A stretch of DNA of 64,000 nucleotides from Sphingobium yanoikuyae (GTDB lineage: Bacteria > Pseudomonadota > Alphaproteobacteria > Sphingomonadales > Sphingomonadaceae), in contig NZ_CP053021.1 of assembly GCF_013001025.1 (NCBI RefSeq), positions 4,595,001-4,659,000 of the forward strand, given 5' to 3'. A program made the translations under genes and the position numbers. Under the pieces are notes generated by a model. It saw only the letters and a program-made list of their open reading frames with translations, ran no database searches and had not been told where the DNA came from. Positions 18,465 to 27,328 of the stretch are shown here, in pieces (position 1 is the stretch's first letter; every line of letters begins with the position of its first letter).

Positions 18465-18594
18465 CGGTGCAAAACAGGTGCAAAGCTGTCGCGTCACCGG
18501 GGCATCATGGACGCATTATGCGTCGCCCCGGTGGCGCGTTCTGATGCAGAGCAGGCGCGTGGGTGACGCGCGGCCGGTGCAAAACGGGCGCAAA
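18465..18594. repeat. direct repeat pair flanking a nested palindrome
   Basis: CGGTGCAAAACAGGTGCAAA at 18465-18484 recurs at 18575-18594 with two differences, 110 bases apart. Between them lies a nested palindrome: outer arms CACCGGGGC at 18495-18503 with 18525-18533, and inner arms GACGCAT at 18510-18516 with 18518-18524. It occupies the space upstream of the secreted protein gene at 18726 and may be a regulatory or REP-like structure. Confidence 0.7.
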
Positions 18595-18725
18595 TGCCCC
18601 GGAAAGGTCGATAACGGTGTGAACTTCGGGTGTGACCCTGCGCCCTTCGTCCGTGCGGGCTTGCAGGATCGCCGAAAATATGAGAACAAATAACGAACAT
18701 GATTCGTCCTCAGAGGAGGAAGTCC

Positions 18726-19127
18726 ATGGTTCATCGTCGCGCTTCGTTATTGCCGCTGCTGCTCGCCGCGATCATCGTCGGCGTGCCGGGCCCGGCATCC
18801 GCCAAGCCGGATTTTTCCCATGTCACCTCGCGCGAACAGGCGGAGGCATTGGTGGCGACCGGTGCCCTGGTGCGCATCTATCTCTTCCCGCTCCGTCTGG
18901 GCGGGCCCAGGCGAAAGGCGAATATCAGCTATGTCCCGCCGGAGGCTGGCGCGGCGCTCGACCAGATCACCGGTACGTTGCAGCGTTTCACTCGCGAAGG
19001 GCTGGTAGACCGGCTGACCATCGAACCCGAATATCGCGGCACCAGCTTCGTGCCGACGCGCATCAACATGCATGCCACCCATAGCGGGCAGGAGGGCGGC
19101 TTCCACCCGAGCATCGAGATATGGTGA
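18726..19127 (+). CDS. secreted hypothetical protein
   Basis: A 133-residue protein with a signal peptide (MVHRRASLLPLLLAAIIVG, cut probably after PASA at about 25-26). The mature part begins KPDFSHVTSREQAEALVATG and has RIYLFPLRLGG near its middle. No family is recognised. The ATG at 18726 was chosen because GAGGAGGA lies at a good distance before it; the upstream in-frame ATG at 18699 has no ribosome site and would spoil the signal peptide. A periplasmic function is inferred from the signal alone. Confidence 0.75.
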   Translation: MVHRRASLLPLLLAAIIVGVPGPASAKPDFSHVTSREQAEALVATGALVRIYLFPLRLGGPRRKANISYVPPEAGAALDQITGTLQRFTREGLVDRLTIEPEYRGTSFVPTRINMHATHSGQEGGFHPSIEIW

Positions 19128-19154
19128 CGGCCCTCCGTCCCGGGTCGCCGGGGT

Positions 19155-19814
19155 TCAGGCCTCCAGCATGCGCAGGGTGCGGCGCTTCTTCCAGTCGAGC
19201 ACAACCTGGATGCGCATGCTCCAGCTGCCGTCCCAGTCGACCGCCAGGTCATGGGCGTCGAGCTGGGCGGCGATCCGCCGGCCGATGTCGAGCGCCGCCG
19301 CCTCGCCGGCCGCGCAGGCACCGTAATTGAGGTAGAGCGCCTCGCCCTCCACCGCCGCCTCGGTGTCCTGCATGTGGAAAAAGGCATAGCCCTCGGCCGG
19401 GCGCCCTTCGCCGATCGCTTCCTCGATCTCGTCCCAGATCTCGATCGCGCCGCAACTGCCGCAGCAGGTGAAATTCTGCCGCGCGATCACGCCCTCGGCC
19501 TCCAGCGCGGCAAAGGCCGCGTCCAGCCGGTCGCAATCGGTCATGTCGGGCCAGGCCATTTCGGCGGCATTATGCTCGGCCAGCGCCTGACGCAGCGCGG
19601 CCGATGCCTCGCGGCGCAGGGTCGGGCCGGGCAGTTCCTCGACGAACGTGTCGTGGGCGGCGGTCAGGATCGCGTCATCGTCATGAAATCCCCCGGCGAC
19701 GTCGCGCCACACCTGGTCGCGCAGCGCCGCGAGCGGATCATAGGGGGGAAGGGCTGGTTCTTGCTCGGGGGCGTTGGTCTTGCCGAAGATTCGTTTCCAC
19801 AATGCGCCGAACAT
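19155..19814 (-). CDS. DUF6891 domain protein (hypothetical)
   Basis: This 219-residue cytoplasmic protein has a charged, mixed N-terminus and a central motif, ARQNFTCCGSCGAIEIWDE, at about residues 111-129. The cysteines at about 117, 118 and 121 could bind a metal. The second half alternates acidic loops with LYLNYGACAAGE. I recall this NFTCC-x-x-CG pattern from the DUF6891 family, whose function is not known. The gene stands alone between the convergent secreted protein gene and a leftward gene beyond a pair of hairpins. Confidence 0.75.
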   Translation of the reverse strand: MFGALWKRIFGKTNAPEQEPALPPYDPLAALRDQVWRDVAGGFHDDDAILTAAHDTFVEELPGPTLRREASAALRQALAEHNAAEMAWPDMTDCDRLDAAFAALEAEGVIARQNFTCCGSCGAIEIWDEIEEAIGEGRPAEGYAFFHMQDTEAAVEGEALYLNYGACAAGEAAALDIGRRIAAQLDAHDLAVDWDGSWSMRIQVVLDWKKRRTLRMLEA

Positions 19815-20042
19815 GCGTTTGCCTGCCTCCCGCGATGCACTTTACTCGGCTCCAACATGGCGTGGCTTCGGGCAAAGGAAAAGGGGGCAATTGACCCATG
19901 AACCGCGACAGCTTCACGGTCCGCCGCAGCGATGCCCCATCTGCATAAGGCGTGTCAGTGTTTTTGCAGAAAATCGAAACTGCCAGCCCGATCCTCCAGT
20001 CGACCGCCCAACGTCAGTATTTTATGGGTGGTCGGGTGGGGG

Positions 20043-20108
20043 TTCAAACGAGTCACGTGCCTCGTTTGAAGGCTGGTGCGGCACAGAAAATGCGTTCCCG
20101 CATTTTCT
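20043..20108 (-). terminator. two consecutive stem-loops
   Basis: TTCAAACGAG at 20043-20052 pairs with 20061-20070 (perfect 10 bp). AGAAAATGCG at 20085-20094 pairs with 20099-20108 around TTCC (perfect 10 bp). The second sits a few bases after the stop of the minus-strand gene at 20113 and is the probable terminator. From 19815 to 20042 I see no gene. Confidence 0.6.
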
Positions 20109-20112
20109 AAAA

Positions 20113-20556
20113 TTATGGCGCGGGTTCCAGCACCACGTCCCAATGATCCTCGGTCACCGCCGTGCGTTTGGCTTCCTCGGCATCGAACGCCGCCTTGTCG
20201 GGGAACATCCGTGCCTTGGCCGCCGCCATCGCCGCCTTATATGCTTCGCCCGCGCCCACGCCGTCGGCGCCATGCTTGTAGACGATGGTGGTGCGCACGT
20301 CCCACCGCGTGCTGCCGCCCATATGGGTGAAGGGCATCTCGACCGTGACTTCGCTGATATAGCCCTGCCGCATCATCTCGCGCAGCAACGCTTCATGCTG
20401 CTTGTGATAGGTGGTCAGGAACTGGCCCATCCCGCCCCATTTGACGCGGTAGTAATTTTCCACCTTCAACGGGCCGTCGGCGGGTGCCGCGGTCTGGGCG
20501 GTGGCGGGCGCGGCGGCCAGGCTGGCGAGCAGGATCAGGGCAGGGGGGAAACGCAT
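20113..20556 (-). CDS. exported hypothetical protein
   Basis: A 147-residue protein with a clean signal peptide (MRFPPALILLASLAAAPATAQ, cleavage after residue 21). The mature part starts TAAPADGPLKVENYYRVKWG and contains QFLTTYHKQHEALLREMM and an alanine-rich helix KAAMAAAKARMFPDKAAF. The size and the strand/helix pattern recall ferredoxin-like dimeric alpha-beta barrel proteins, but I cannot assign a family with confidence. It is divergent from the lipoprotein gene at 20703. Confidence 0.7.
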   Translation of the reverse strand: MRFPPALILLASLAAAPATAQTAAPADGPLKVENYYRVKWGGMGQFLTTYHKQHEALLREMMRQGYISEVTVEMPFTHMGGSTRWDVRTTIVYKHGADGVGAGEAYKAAMAAAKARMFPDKAAFDAEEAKRTAVTEDHWDVVLEPAP

Positions 20557-20702
20557 CGGGCAAGGGGCCTTTCGCAATCGAAGATCATCTGCCCCTACAG
20601 ACGGATCAGCCGCCAATTTCCGCGCCCGTGGCGCAATCGCGCTTGCTCGCTGCCGCGTCCCGCCCCACCATGGGGTCATCCCTACCGCGCAAAGGACCGC
20701 CG

Positions 20703-21245
20703 ATGACCCGCCACCGCCTCTGGACCGTCCTGACCCTGCCCGTTATCCTGTCCGCCGCGCTGGCCGCCTGCAGCGGCGAAAAGAGCAGCCCGGCGGAAAA
20801 TGCCGCCGACAATGCGGTCAACGCGGTTGAAAATGCCATGGCCAACGCCGCCAACGTGACCAATGCCGCCGCGCCCAGCGCAGACGCCTTCAGCCAGTAT
20901 GTCGGCAAATATCCCTTCGACAAGGTCGGCGCGCATAGCTGGAACGACGATCCCGCCGTGGTCGCGGCGGTGAAGGCGGCGGTCGCGGACAAGGCGGTGC
21001 GCAAATGGGTGCTGGAGGATGGCGGCCCCGCTTCGCCGATCGCGACCGTGGATGGCAAGATCGCGGCCTGGTCGTGCGAAACCCATAATTGCGGCCCGCA
21101 CCAATGGCTGACCCTGGTCGATCCGGCCAGCGGCACGGCCGAGGTCTGCTATTATGACGAGGCCGTCGATGCCCAGTCGACCCGCTGGTTCAAGGCCGGC
21201 CAGGAAGAAAAGCGTCCTGGCCAATGCCCTGACGTGTCGAACTGA
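20703..21245 (+). CDS. putative lipoprotein
   Basis: A 180-residue protein with a lipoprotein signal, lipobox LAAC with Cys at residue 23. A low-complexity Ala/Asn linker follows (NAADNAVNAVENAMANAAN, about 33-51), typical of surface tethers. The folded part begins SQYVGKYPFDKVG and includes three further cysteines (WSCETHNCG and EVCYYD), plausibly disulfide-bonded in the periplasm. The ATG at 20703 follows AAAGGA at a good distance. The family is not recognised with confidence; inhibitor-like lipoproteins of this shape exist, but that is a guess. Confidence 0.75.
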   Translation: MTRHRLWTVLTLPVILSAALAACSGEKSSPAENAADNAVNAVENAMANAANVTNAAAPSADAFSQYVGKYPFDKVGAHSWNDDPAVVAAVKAAVADKAVRKWVLEDGGPASPIATVDGKIAAWSCETHNCGPHQWLTLVDPASGTAEVCYYDEAVDAQSTRWFKAGQEEKRPGQCPDVSN

Positions 21246-21285
21246 CGGGACAGGGGCGCCACATGATGCGGCGCCGCCTCTGCCG

Positions 21286-23427
21286 CTATTGGACGACGAC
21301 CCGCACCCGCCCCAGATTCTGGATGCGGGCATAGGGGGTGGCGGCGTCGCCCCTGCGTTCCGACGCGATGCGCAGCGCGGGGAAATATGTGCCGGGCGCG
21401 GCGAAGCTGTGGCGTGTGGTCAGGGTCAGGCTGCTGCCCGAACCGCCGGGCAGCTTCGCCTTCTCGGCAAAGGCGCCGCTGCCGTCGAAATCCCATTCCG
21501 CCGACACGATCCGGCCGGTGCCCGGCGGTACGCTGACGGTCGCGCGGAAGGTCACGGCCGCGCCGGGCTTCACCACCGCCTTGGCCGCGCCATTGGCGGT
21601 GACGCTGGCGATCGGCTGGATGCCGCCGCGCGCCGCCGCATCGGCCGGCACGATTACTTGCCCATTATCGATGCGATAGGCGGTGTTGGCGGGCGGCGCC
21701 ACGCCCTTTTCGACCCAGGCGGACAGGTCGCGCAGCGCCTGCTCCAGCACGCCCAGATAGCTGACCGTGCGGGTCGGGTCTTCCTGCTTGCTGCTGTCAC
21801 CATGCAGCGCATGGTCGGTGAACCAGATGCGGAAATTCTGGTCGGCACCCGCGCCCTGCGCAGCGATCACCCGCTGGCGATACCAGTCGCCCTGCCACGG
21901 CATGGCTTCGCGATCCCACAGATTTTCGACCAGGATCATCTTGCCCTGGAACTGCCCGGTCATCGGCGGCTGGCCCATCGGCTTGCCGGTGGTCGCGGCG
22001 GTGAAGAGCGGGCCGAGCAGGAAAGGGCGCTGCGGATAGAGCGGCTTGCCGTCGGCCCCGCGAAACTGGTCCCAGACCGGATAGCCGGCATCGGCCGGCG
22101 GCACCTGATGCCAATGATAGGTTTCGGCGGCCAGGAAATTGCTGTTGTCGACCCGCACCTTGTCGCCAGCCTTCAGCAGGTCGACCACGGCATCGTCCAC
22201 CACGCCCAGGATCACGACATCGCCGGCGATCCGGTTGATCGTCAACCGCTTGCCCTGCGCCGAGCCCGACCCGACGATCAGGTCGCCGCCGACGAAATAG
22301 GTCTTGGGCGGCGGGCTCGACAGGCGGAAGGCGACGATGCGCTGCGCCGCCCGACCCTGCAGCGCGGCAAAGGCATTGTCGACATTGGCCGCGCCATCGG
22401 TGATGCGGGTGTCGAGCTTCAGGTCCGCCGCCTGCGCCGCGCTGATTGGCGCGGCGACGGTCGCGTCATGCTGCAACCGATAGCCGTCGAAACTCCTGGG
22501 ATCATCATGGCCAAGATAGCCCGGCTTGGTCCAGAAATCGGTGAAATAGCCGGCATCCGCCATCACCATCCCGCCATAAAGGGCGGCAAAGCCGTGGATG
22601 CCCATCGTCTTCCAGCCAAACCAGCTCGGCGTCGGGAAACCCATCGCCGTCACTTCGCGCAGCACCGACGCCTGCTGCGGCGTCAGCCCGGCATAGGGAT
22701 CGCCCGATCCGCCCGGCTCGACCGCGTCCAATATCTGCGGGAACTTGTCGTTTAGCACCCGCATCGCCCGCATCCGCACGGAGAACATGTTGGGCGGCGC
22801 CATCGGCGATCCCAGCACATAGGGGACGACACCGTCCCACACGCCGGTCGTATTCTCGATCGAGCCGACCGTGCGGAAGCCCCCGCCGCTGCCGCCAAAG
22901 GCATAGCCATAGGGGCGCTTGCCGCCGTACATCTGTTGCGCGACGACGCGCGAATAGCGGGCCGATGCCGCATTGGCGCGATAGGCGGCGATGGTGAAGT
23001 CGTTGGGCTTGCCCGGCATGCCCACCTGGTCGCGGCCGCCGCCATTGGTCTCGACATAATAGCCGCCCGACGCGATCGAGAAGCCGATATAATTTTCCTC
23101 GCCTTGCGTCAGCTTCTGCGCCAGATTTTCGTCATCCGGGACCGGCGTGATATGCTGGAAGAAGCGGTCCTGATAGTGCGCCTTGTCGGGGAAATAGAAG
23201 GAGAAACGGGTCTCCGTCCCCTTGAACCCGCCATGGACATAGCGGTGCCGCACCGGCGCATCGCGCCATTCGTCGATGTCGATATAGGGCTGGGTGAAAA
23301 GCGGGTCTTCGGCGGCGCTTGTCTGCCCGGCAGGTGCGCTGCCCTGCTGCGCCCCGGCCATGCTGCCCATGCCGGCCATCAACACCGCTGACAGGGCTGT
23401 CATGCCCATTGCAATCGATCGACGCAT
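21286..23427 (-). CDS. secreted alpha/beta-hydrolase-like protein with C-terminal PKD-like domain
   Basis: This 713-residue protein carries a signal peptide (to about residue 26). An alpha/beta-hydrolase-like domain has the nucleophile elbow FGGSGGG with Ser near 180, and a late HALHGD motif near 560 that could hold the catalytic histidine. Residues from about 605 form an Ig/PKD-like beta domain with AEWDFDGSGAF and RHSFAAPGTYFPALRI. It probably hydrolyses an ester or amide outside the cytoplasm. AGAGGA precedes the ATG at 23427. It is the first gene of the catabolic region, 24 bases before the end of the acyl-CoA dehydrogenase operon on the same strand. It may release the substrate from an ester, which is inference. 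Confidence 0.75.
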   Translation of the reverse strand: MRRSIAMGMTALSAVLMAGMGSMAGAQQGSAPAGQTSAAEDPLFTQPYIDIDEWRDAPVRHRYVHGGFKGTETRFSFYFPDKAHYQDRFFQHITPVPDDENLAQKLTQGEENYIGFSIASGGYYVETNGGGRDQVGMPGKPNDFTIAAYRANAASARYSRVVAQQMYGGKRPYGYAFGGSGGGFRTVGSIENTTGVWDGVVPYVLGSPMAPPNMFSVRMRAMRVLNDKFPQILDAVEPGGSGDPYAGLTPQQASVLREVTAMGFPTPSWFGWKTMGIHGFAALYGGMVMADAGYFTDFWTKPGYLGHDDPRSFDGYRLQHDATVAAPISAAQAADLKLDTRITDGAANVDNAFAALQGRAAQRIVAFRLSSPPPKTYFVGGDLIVGSGSAQGKRLTINRIAGDVVILGVVDDAVVDLLKAGDKVRVDNSNFLAAETYHWHQVPPADAGYPVWDQFRGADGKPLYPQRPFLLGPLFTAATTGKPMGQPPMTGQFQGKMILVENLWDREAMPWQGDWYRQRVIAAQGAGADQNFRIWFTDHALHGDSSKQEDPTRTVSYLGVLEQALRDLSAWVEKGVAPPANTAYRIDNGQVIVPADAAARGGIQPIASVTANGAAKAVVKPGAAVTFRATVSVPPGTGRIVSAEWDFDGSGAFAEKAKLPGGSGSSLTLTTRHSFAAPGTYFPALRIASERRGDAATPYARIQNLGRVRVVVQ

Positions 23428-23451
23428 CGCTTCCTCTCCCTTTTTGCCGGT

Positions 23452-24432
23452 TCAGGCTGCTGCCTCTAGCGCCGCCCTGCCGGTCCGTTCGTCCCAATGA
23501 TCCGCATCGCCGCCGAGCGCGCCATTCAGCATCGCGCGCTTCAGGAACAGGTGACAGGGATGCTCCATGGTGAGGCCAATGCCGCCATGGAGCTGGATCG
23601 CCTCTTCCGCGACCAGCCGATAGACGGCGCAGGCCAGCGCCTTGAGCGCGCCCAGGGCGATGATATCGGCGTCGGCCTGCTGCGCCCGGCTCCAGAACAG
23701 GGCGTCGGCGGCGGTCAATTGGGTGCGCATGTCGGCGACGCGATGCTTGAGCGCCTGGAACAGCGCCAGCGGCCGGTCGAACTGCTGCCTCGTTTCGAGA
23801 TAGGCGACGGTCATCGCCAGCGCCGCCTCCGCGCCGCCCAGGCTGTCGCCCGCCAGGCAGAAGAGGCGCAGCGCCTCGATCCGATCCGCCAGCGCGCGGG
23901 CGGCATCGCCCCGCGCCAGCGTGAGGCCGGGGCCTTCAAGGACGACATCGAACAGGCGATGGCTCTTGTCCCAGCCTTCCCGATAGGTGACGGAAACCTG
24001 CTCGGCCGGCACCAGTGCCACCCGATCGTCGGTGACGTGCAAAACATGGCTGGCGGTATCGGCATCGGGCACGCAGGTCAGCCGGTCGGCGCCGTCCAGC
24101 CCGCCCGCCAGCGACGCGGTCATCACCTCACCGGCCATGGCATCGGCGATCAGCGCGTCGCGTTCGGGCAGGTCATCGGCCGCCGCCAGCGCCTCGATCG
24201 TCAGCATCTGCGCCAGCACGGGGCCGGGCACCAGCGCCTTGCCCACGCCCTGATGGATGACGCCCGTCGCCTCGCGGCCGAGGCCCAGGCCGCCCAGTTC
24301 CTCCGGCACGCCCATCATCAGCCAGCCCATCTCGGCGATCAGCGCCCAGCTCTGCGCCGCATCCGGGGCCAGTTCGCTCTGGCCGAACGCCTTGTCGGCC
24401 GCATCCTGCACTTCCGCGCGGGTCATGGTCAT
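23452..24432 (-). CDS. acyl-CoA dehydrogenase, short subunit of pair 1
   Basis: This 326-residue flavoprotein belongs to the acyl-CoA dehydrogenase fold but is shorter than the usual 380-400 residues. It has the substrate/FAD motif QLHGGIGLTMEHP near residue 285 and ETRQQFDRPLALFQALKHR, but the middle beta domain is abbreviated. Its ATG at 24432 overlaps the stop of the longer dehydrogenase by four bases. Steroid-degrading bacteria make heterotetramers from such adjacent short and long genes, with the active site shared. A heteromeric enzyme is therefore likely here, acting on a bulky acyl-CoA, which is inference. Confidence 0.85.
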   Translation of the reverse strand: MTMTRAEVQDAADKAFGQSELAPDAAQSWALIAEMGWLMMGVPEELGGLGLGREATGVIHQGVGKALVPGPVLAQMLTIEALAAADDLPERDALIADAMAGEVMTASLAGGLDGADRLTCVPDADTASHVLHVTDDRVALVPAEQVSVTYREGWDKSHRLFDVVLEGPGLTLARGDAARALADRIEALRLFCLAGDSLGGAEAALAMTVAYLETRQQFDRPLALFQALKHRVADMRTQLTAADALFWSRAQQADADIIALGALKALACAVYRLVAEEAIQLHGGIGLTMEHPCHLFLKRAMLNGALGGDADHWDERTGRAALEAAA

Positions 24433-25637
24433 GCCGCGCCCTCCTTCAAGGTCCAGCTTTTCGGTTCGCGCGGCATGCCGACCAGTCTTTCCGCGATGAT
24501 GTTGCGTTGCACCTCGTCGCTGCCGCCGGCGATGGTCCAGGCATAGCTGTTCATGAAATCCGCCATCCAGTTGCCGGTCTCCATGCCGCCGCCAAAGGTG
24601 ATCGGGCTGTGATATTGCGCGTCGATGCCACCCAGCCGAATCCCGAGCGATGTGAAATCCCGCAGCGTGCGGGAGTAGGACAGCTTGACGATCGACGCGT
24701 CGCCGACCCGCTCGATCCCGGCGATGCGGTTGGCGAGGAACTGGTCGGCGACGGCGCAGGTCGCATCCACCTTGGCGCTCAGCCGGCCGAAGTCCCGCAC
24801 TATGCCCTGATCGTCCTGCCGGCCCTGCGCCCGGATCAGCTCGCCTAGCCGCCACAAGGCGCCACGCAACCGGGCGCTGAGTTCCAGCAGGGTCAGGCCG
24901 CGTTCGGAGGAAAGGGTGGATTGCGCCACGGCCCAGCCCTGCCCCTCTTCGCCCAACCGGTCGCTGACGGGAATCTCGACATTGTCGAGGAACAGCTCGG
25001 CAAATTCCTCGTCACCATGAATCTGGTGGATCGGCCGCGCGATGACGCCCGGCGCCTTGAGGTCGAGCAGCAGATAGGTGAGCCCCGCCTGTTTCGGCCC
25101 GTCATTGCTGGTGCGCACCAGCAACAGGCATTTGTCGGCAAACTGGCCCATGGTCGACCAGAGCTTCTGCCCGTTGACGACATAATGGTCGCCGACCCGC
25201 TCGGCGCGGGTGCGGACATTGGCAAGGTCGGACCCGGCATTGGGCTCGGAAAAGCCCTGGCACCAGATTTCGCCGGCCAGGATGCGCGGGATCAGCAGCG
25301 CCTGCTGCTCCTCGCTCGCCCATTCGAACAGGGTGCAGGCGGCATGATAGGTCGACATGAAGGACAGCAGCAGCCGCGGCGTGTCGGCGCGGGCCAGTTC
25401 CTCGTAGAGGATCTTCTGTTCGGCAAGCGAGCGGCCGCCGCCGGGCCATTGGGCCGGCCAGTGCGGCACCGCATAGCCGCCCTCGACCAGCTTGGCGAAC
25501 CAGTCGCGCTGGATTTGCAGGAAGGCCGCCTCGCTGCTGCTGCGCTCGCGCCAGCCGTGCGGCGCATTGTCGGCCAGCCACTGGCGCACTTCCTGCCGCA
25601 GCCCGTCGAGCGCATCGGTCAAAGCCTGCCCCTCCAT
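24429..25637 (-). CDS. acyl-CoA dehydrogenase, long subunit of pair 1
   Basis: This 402-residue protein has the complete domain order: the N-terminal helical domain (WPGGGRSLAEQKILYEEL), the FAD-binding CQGFSEPNAGSDLANVRT and NGQKLWSTMGQFADK, and the C-terminal helical domain ending with TIAGGSDEVQRNIIAERL, the phosphate-binding end of the fold. It oxidises the alpha-beta bond of an acyl-CoA and passes electrons to ETF. It lies four bases in overlap with the short partner subunit. A small Rieske protein gene lies about 90 bases upstream on the same strand, and the second dehydrogenase pair is divergent beyond it. Confidence 0.9.
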   Translation of the reverse strand: MEGQALTDALDGLRQEVRQWLADNAPHGWRERSSSEAAFLQIQRDWFAKLVEGGYAVPHWPAQWPGGGRSLAEQKILYEELARADTPRLLLSFMSTYHAACTLFEWASEEQQALLIPRILAGEIWCQGFSEPNAGSDLANVRTRAERVGDHYVVNGQKLWSTMGQFADKCLLLVRTSNDGPKQAGLTYLLLDLKAPGVIARPIHQIHGDEEFAELFLDNVEIPVSDRLGEEGQGWAVAQSTLSSERGLTLLELSARLRGALWRLGELIRAQGRQDDQGIVRDFGRLSAKVDATCAVADQFLANRIAGIERVGDASIVKLSYSRTLRDFTSLGIRLGGIDAQYHSPITFGGGMETGNWMADFMNSYAWTIAGGSDEVQRNIIAERLVGMPREPKSWTLKEGAA

Positions 25638-25727
25638 CCCGTTCCGGTTCCTCTCATCCCCGACGCTAGGCCCAATTGCGCCGCCCCCCGCAAGATGGCG
25701 GCAGGCGATATCCCCAAGGCGATGGCA

Positions 25728-26042
25728 CTAGATCGCCACCTCGATCATGCCGTCGACGATGCGGACGGGATAGGTGGCGATCGGTTCGCTCGCCGGGCCG
25801 GTCAGCGGCGCGCCGGTCTCCAGGTCGAAGCGGGCACCATGGGCCGGGCAGGCGATCCAGCCCAGGCGAATGCGACCGCAGGCGAGCGGTTCGTCGGCAT
25901 GGGAACAGAGCGCGGCGATGGCGTGGATTTGCCCGTCGCTGTTGCACAACAGGATGGCCCGTCCGTCGATGGTCACGCTTTTGGTCTTGCCCAGCGGCAC
26001 CTCATCCAGGGAGGCTGCCATTTTGAAATCGCGCTCGCTCAT
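25728..26042 (-). CDS. Rieske [2Fe-2S] ferredoxin-like protein
   Basis: A 104-residue protein with the Rieske motif CSHAD (Cys46, His48) and CPAHGARFD (Cys65, His68), ligands of a Rieske [2Fe-2S] cluster. This form is the soluble ferredoxin type that donates electrons to ring-hydroxylating oxygenases or nitrite reductases. Two oxygenase alpha subunits lie nearby (29.2-30.6 and 36.2-37.6 kb) and no other ferredoxin appears in the window, so it is a candidate donor. That partnership is inferred from neighbourhood only. No ferredoxin reductase is visible in the window. Confidence 0.9.
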   Translation of the reverse strand: MSERDFKMAASLDEVPLGKTKSVTIDGRAILLCNSDGQIHAIAALCSHADEPLACGRIRLGWIACPAHGARFDLETGAPLTGPASEPIATYPVRIVDGMIEVAI

Positions 26043-26182
26043 GCCCGAAAGCTGCCCAAGCCGGTGGAGCGCGGCAAGGCCCGGCCCACGCCCATCACCG
26101 GGGCGTTCTCTTGCCCGCCGCCCTGTCGCGCCGCGCCGCTCTTAAGTATCGCATCCCTGTTCGGCAGGGGATGCGTGGACCG

Positions 26183-27328
26183 ATGGATTTTGAATGGACG
26201 CAGGATGAAGAGGCTTTTCGCCAGCGGTTGCGCGACTTTCTCGCCGCGACGCTGCCGCAGGATTGGGAGCGTTTCTCGCAACATGGCCCGGCTTCCCCGG
26301 CGCTGACCGACTATGCCCGCACTTTCTGCGGGCGCTTGGCCGATGAAGGCCTGCTGACCCCGCACTGGAGCAAGGAGATTGGCGGCCAGGGGCTCGATCC
26401 CTGGCACCAGACCATATTGGCCGAGGAAATGTGGATCGCGGGCGAACCGCGCGGCGGCCAATATATGAACGTCAACTGGGTCGGGCCGACGCTGATCCGC
26501 TACGGCTCGGACGCGCAGAAGGCGCGCTACCTGCCCGCCATCACCGGCGGCCGCGCACTCTGGTGCCAGGGCTTTTCCGAACCCGGTTCCGGTTCCGACC
26601 TCGCCTCGCTGCGCACCCGCGCGACCCGCGACGGCGATGTCTATCGCGTATCGGGGCAGAAAATCTGGACCAGCTATGCGGGCCTTGCCGACACCTGTTT
26701 CCTGGTCTGCCGCACCAGCGACGATCGCAAGAAGGGCATTTCCATCCTGCTGGTGCCGATGGACACGCCCGGCATCACCGTGCGGCAAATCCCCTCGCTG
26801 ATCGGCGAAGGCGATATTCACGAAGTCTTCTTCGACGAAGTCGTCGTGCCGGTGGAGGCGCGGCTGGGCGAGGAAGGCCAGGCCTGGGAAATCATCGGCT
26901 ATTCGCTCACCAATGAGCGGCTCGGCATTCCCCGCTACGCCCTCGCCCGCGCGGCGCTCGACCGTGCGGTAATGCTATTGCAGGCCCAGGGTGAATTTGC
27001 CGGCGAGGCAGTGCGGATCGAGGCCGCCCATGCCGCCGCCCTGTGCGAAGCGGCACGGATGGCCAGCTATGCGATCGTCGACCGCCGCTGCCGGGGCGAG
27101 GCGATCGGCGCCGAATCCAGCTCCGCCCGTTTCGCCACGGTGATGGCCGAACGGCGGGTATGCGAATTCATCGTCGAATATCTGCCGCAGGCACTGGCCG
27201 ACGCCCACCCCTATCTCAAAATGCATCATCAGCGCGGGATCGTCGCGGGCATCGCCGCCGGCGCGGCGGAAATCCAGCTCAACATCATCGCCAGCGATGT
27301 GCTCAAACTGCCGCGGGAGCCGCGCTGA
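26183..27328 (+). CDS. acyl-CoA dehydrogenase, long subunit of pair 2
   Basis: The protein has 381 residues from the ATG at 26183 (MDFEWTQDEE). An in-frame ATG twelve bases earlier is possible. It has the full fold: IGGQGLDPWHQTILAEEM, CQGFSEPGSGSDLASLRT, GQKIWTSYAGLAD, the motif EGDIHEVFFDEVVVP, and a C-terminal GAAEIQLNIIASDVLKLP. It overlaps the short partner by one base (TGATG). It transcribes away from pair 1, so the two pairs and the Rieske gene form a divergent block sharing a 140-base promoter region at 26043-26182. Confidence 0.9.
   Translation: MDFEWTQDEEAFRQRLRDFLAATLPQDWERFSQHGPASPALTDYARTFCGRLADEGLLTPHWSKEIGGQGLDPWHQTILAEEMWIAGEPRGGQYMNVNWVGPTLIRYGSDAQKARYLPAITGGRALWCQGFSEPGSGSDLASLRTRATRDGDVYRVSGQKIWTSYAGLADTCFLVCRTSDDRKKGISILLVPMDTPGITVRQIPSLIGEGDIHEVFFDEVVVPVEARLGEEGQAWEIIGYSLTNERLGIPRYALARAALDRAVMLLQAQGEFAGEAVRIEAAHAAALCEAARMASYAIVDRRCRGEAIGAESSSARFATVMAERRVCEFIVEYLPQALADAHPYLKMHHQRGIVAGIAAGAAEIQLNIIASDVLKLPREPR

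Noticed and set aside
18465..18594. CRISPR array
   Set aside because: Only two repeat copies with two differences and one long palindromic spacer, and no cas genes in the window.
26111..26182. Longer start of the acyl-CoA dehydrogenase at 26111
   Set aside because: Residues before MDFEWTQDEE are basic and low complexity, and family members begin at the chosen ATG.
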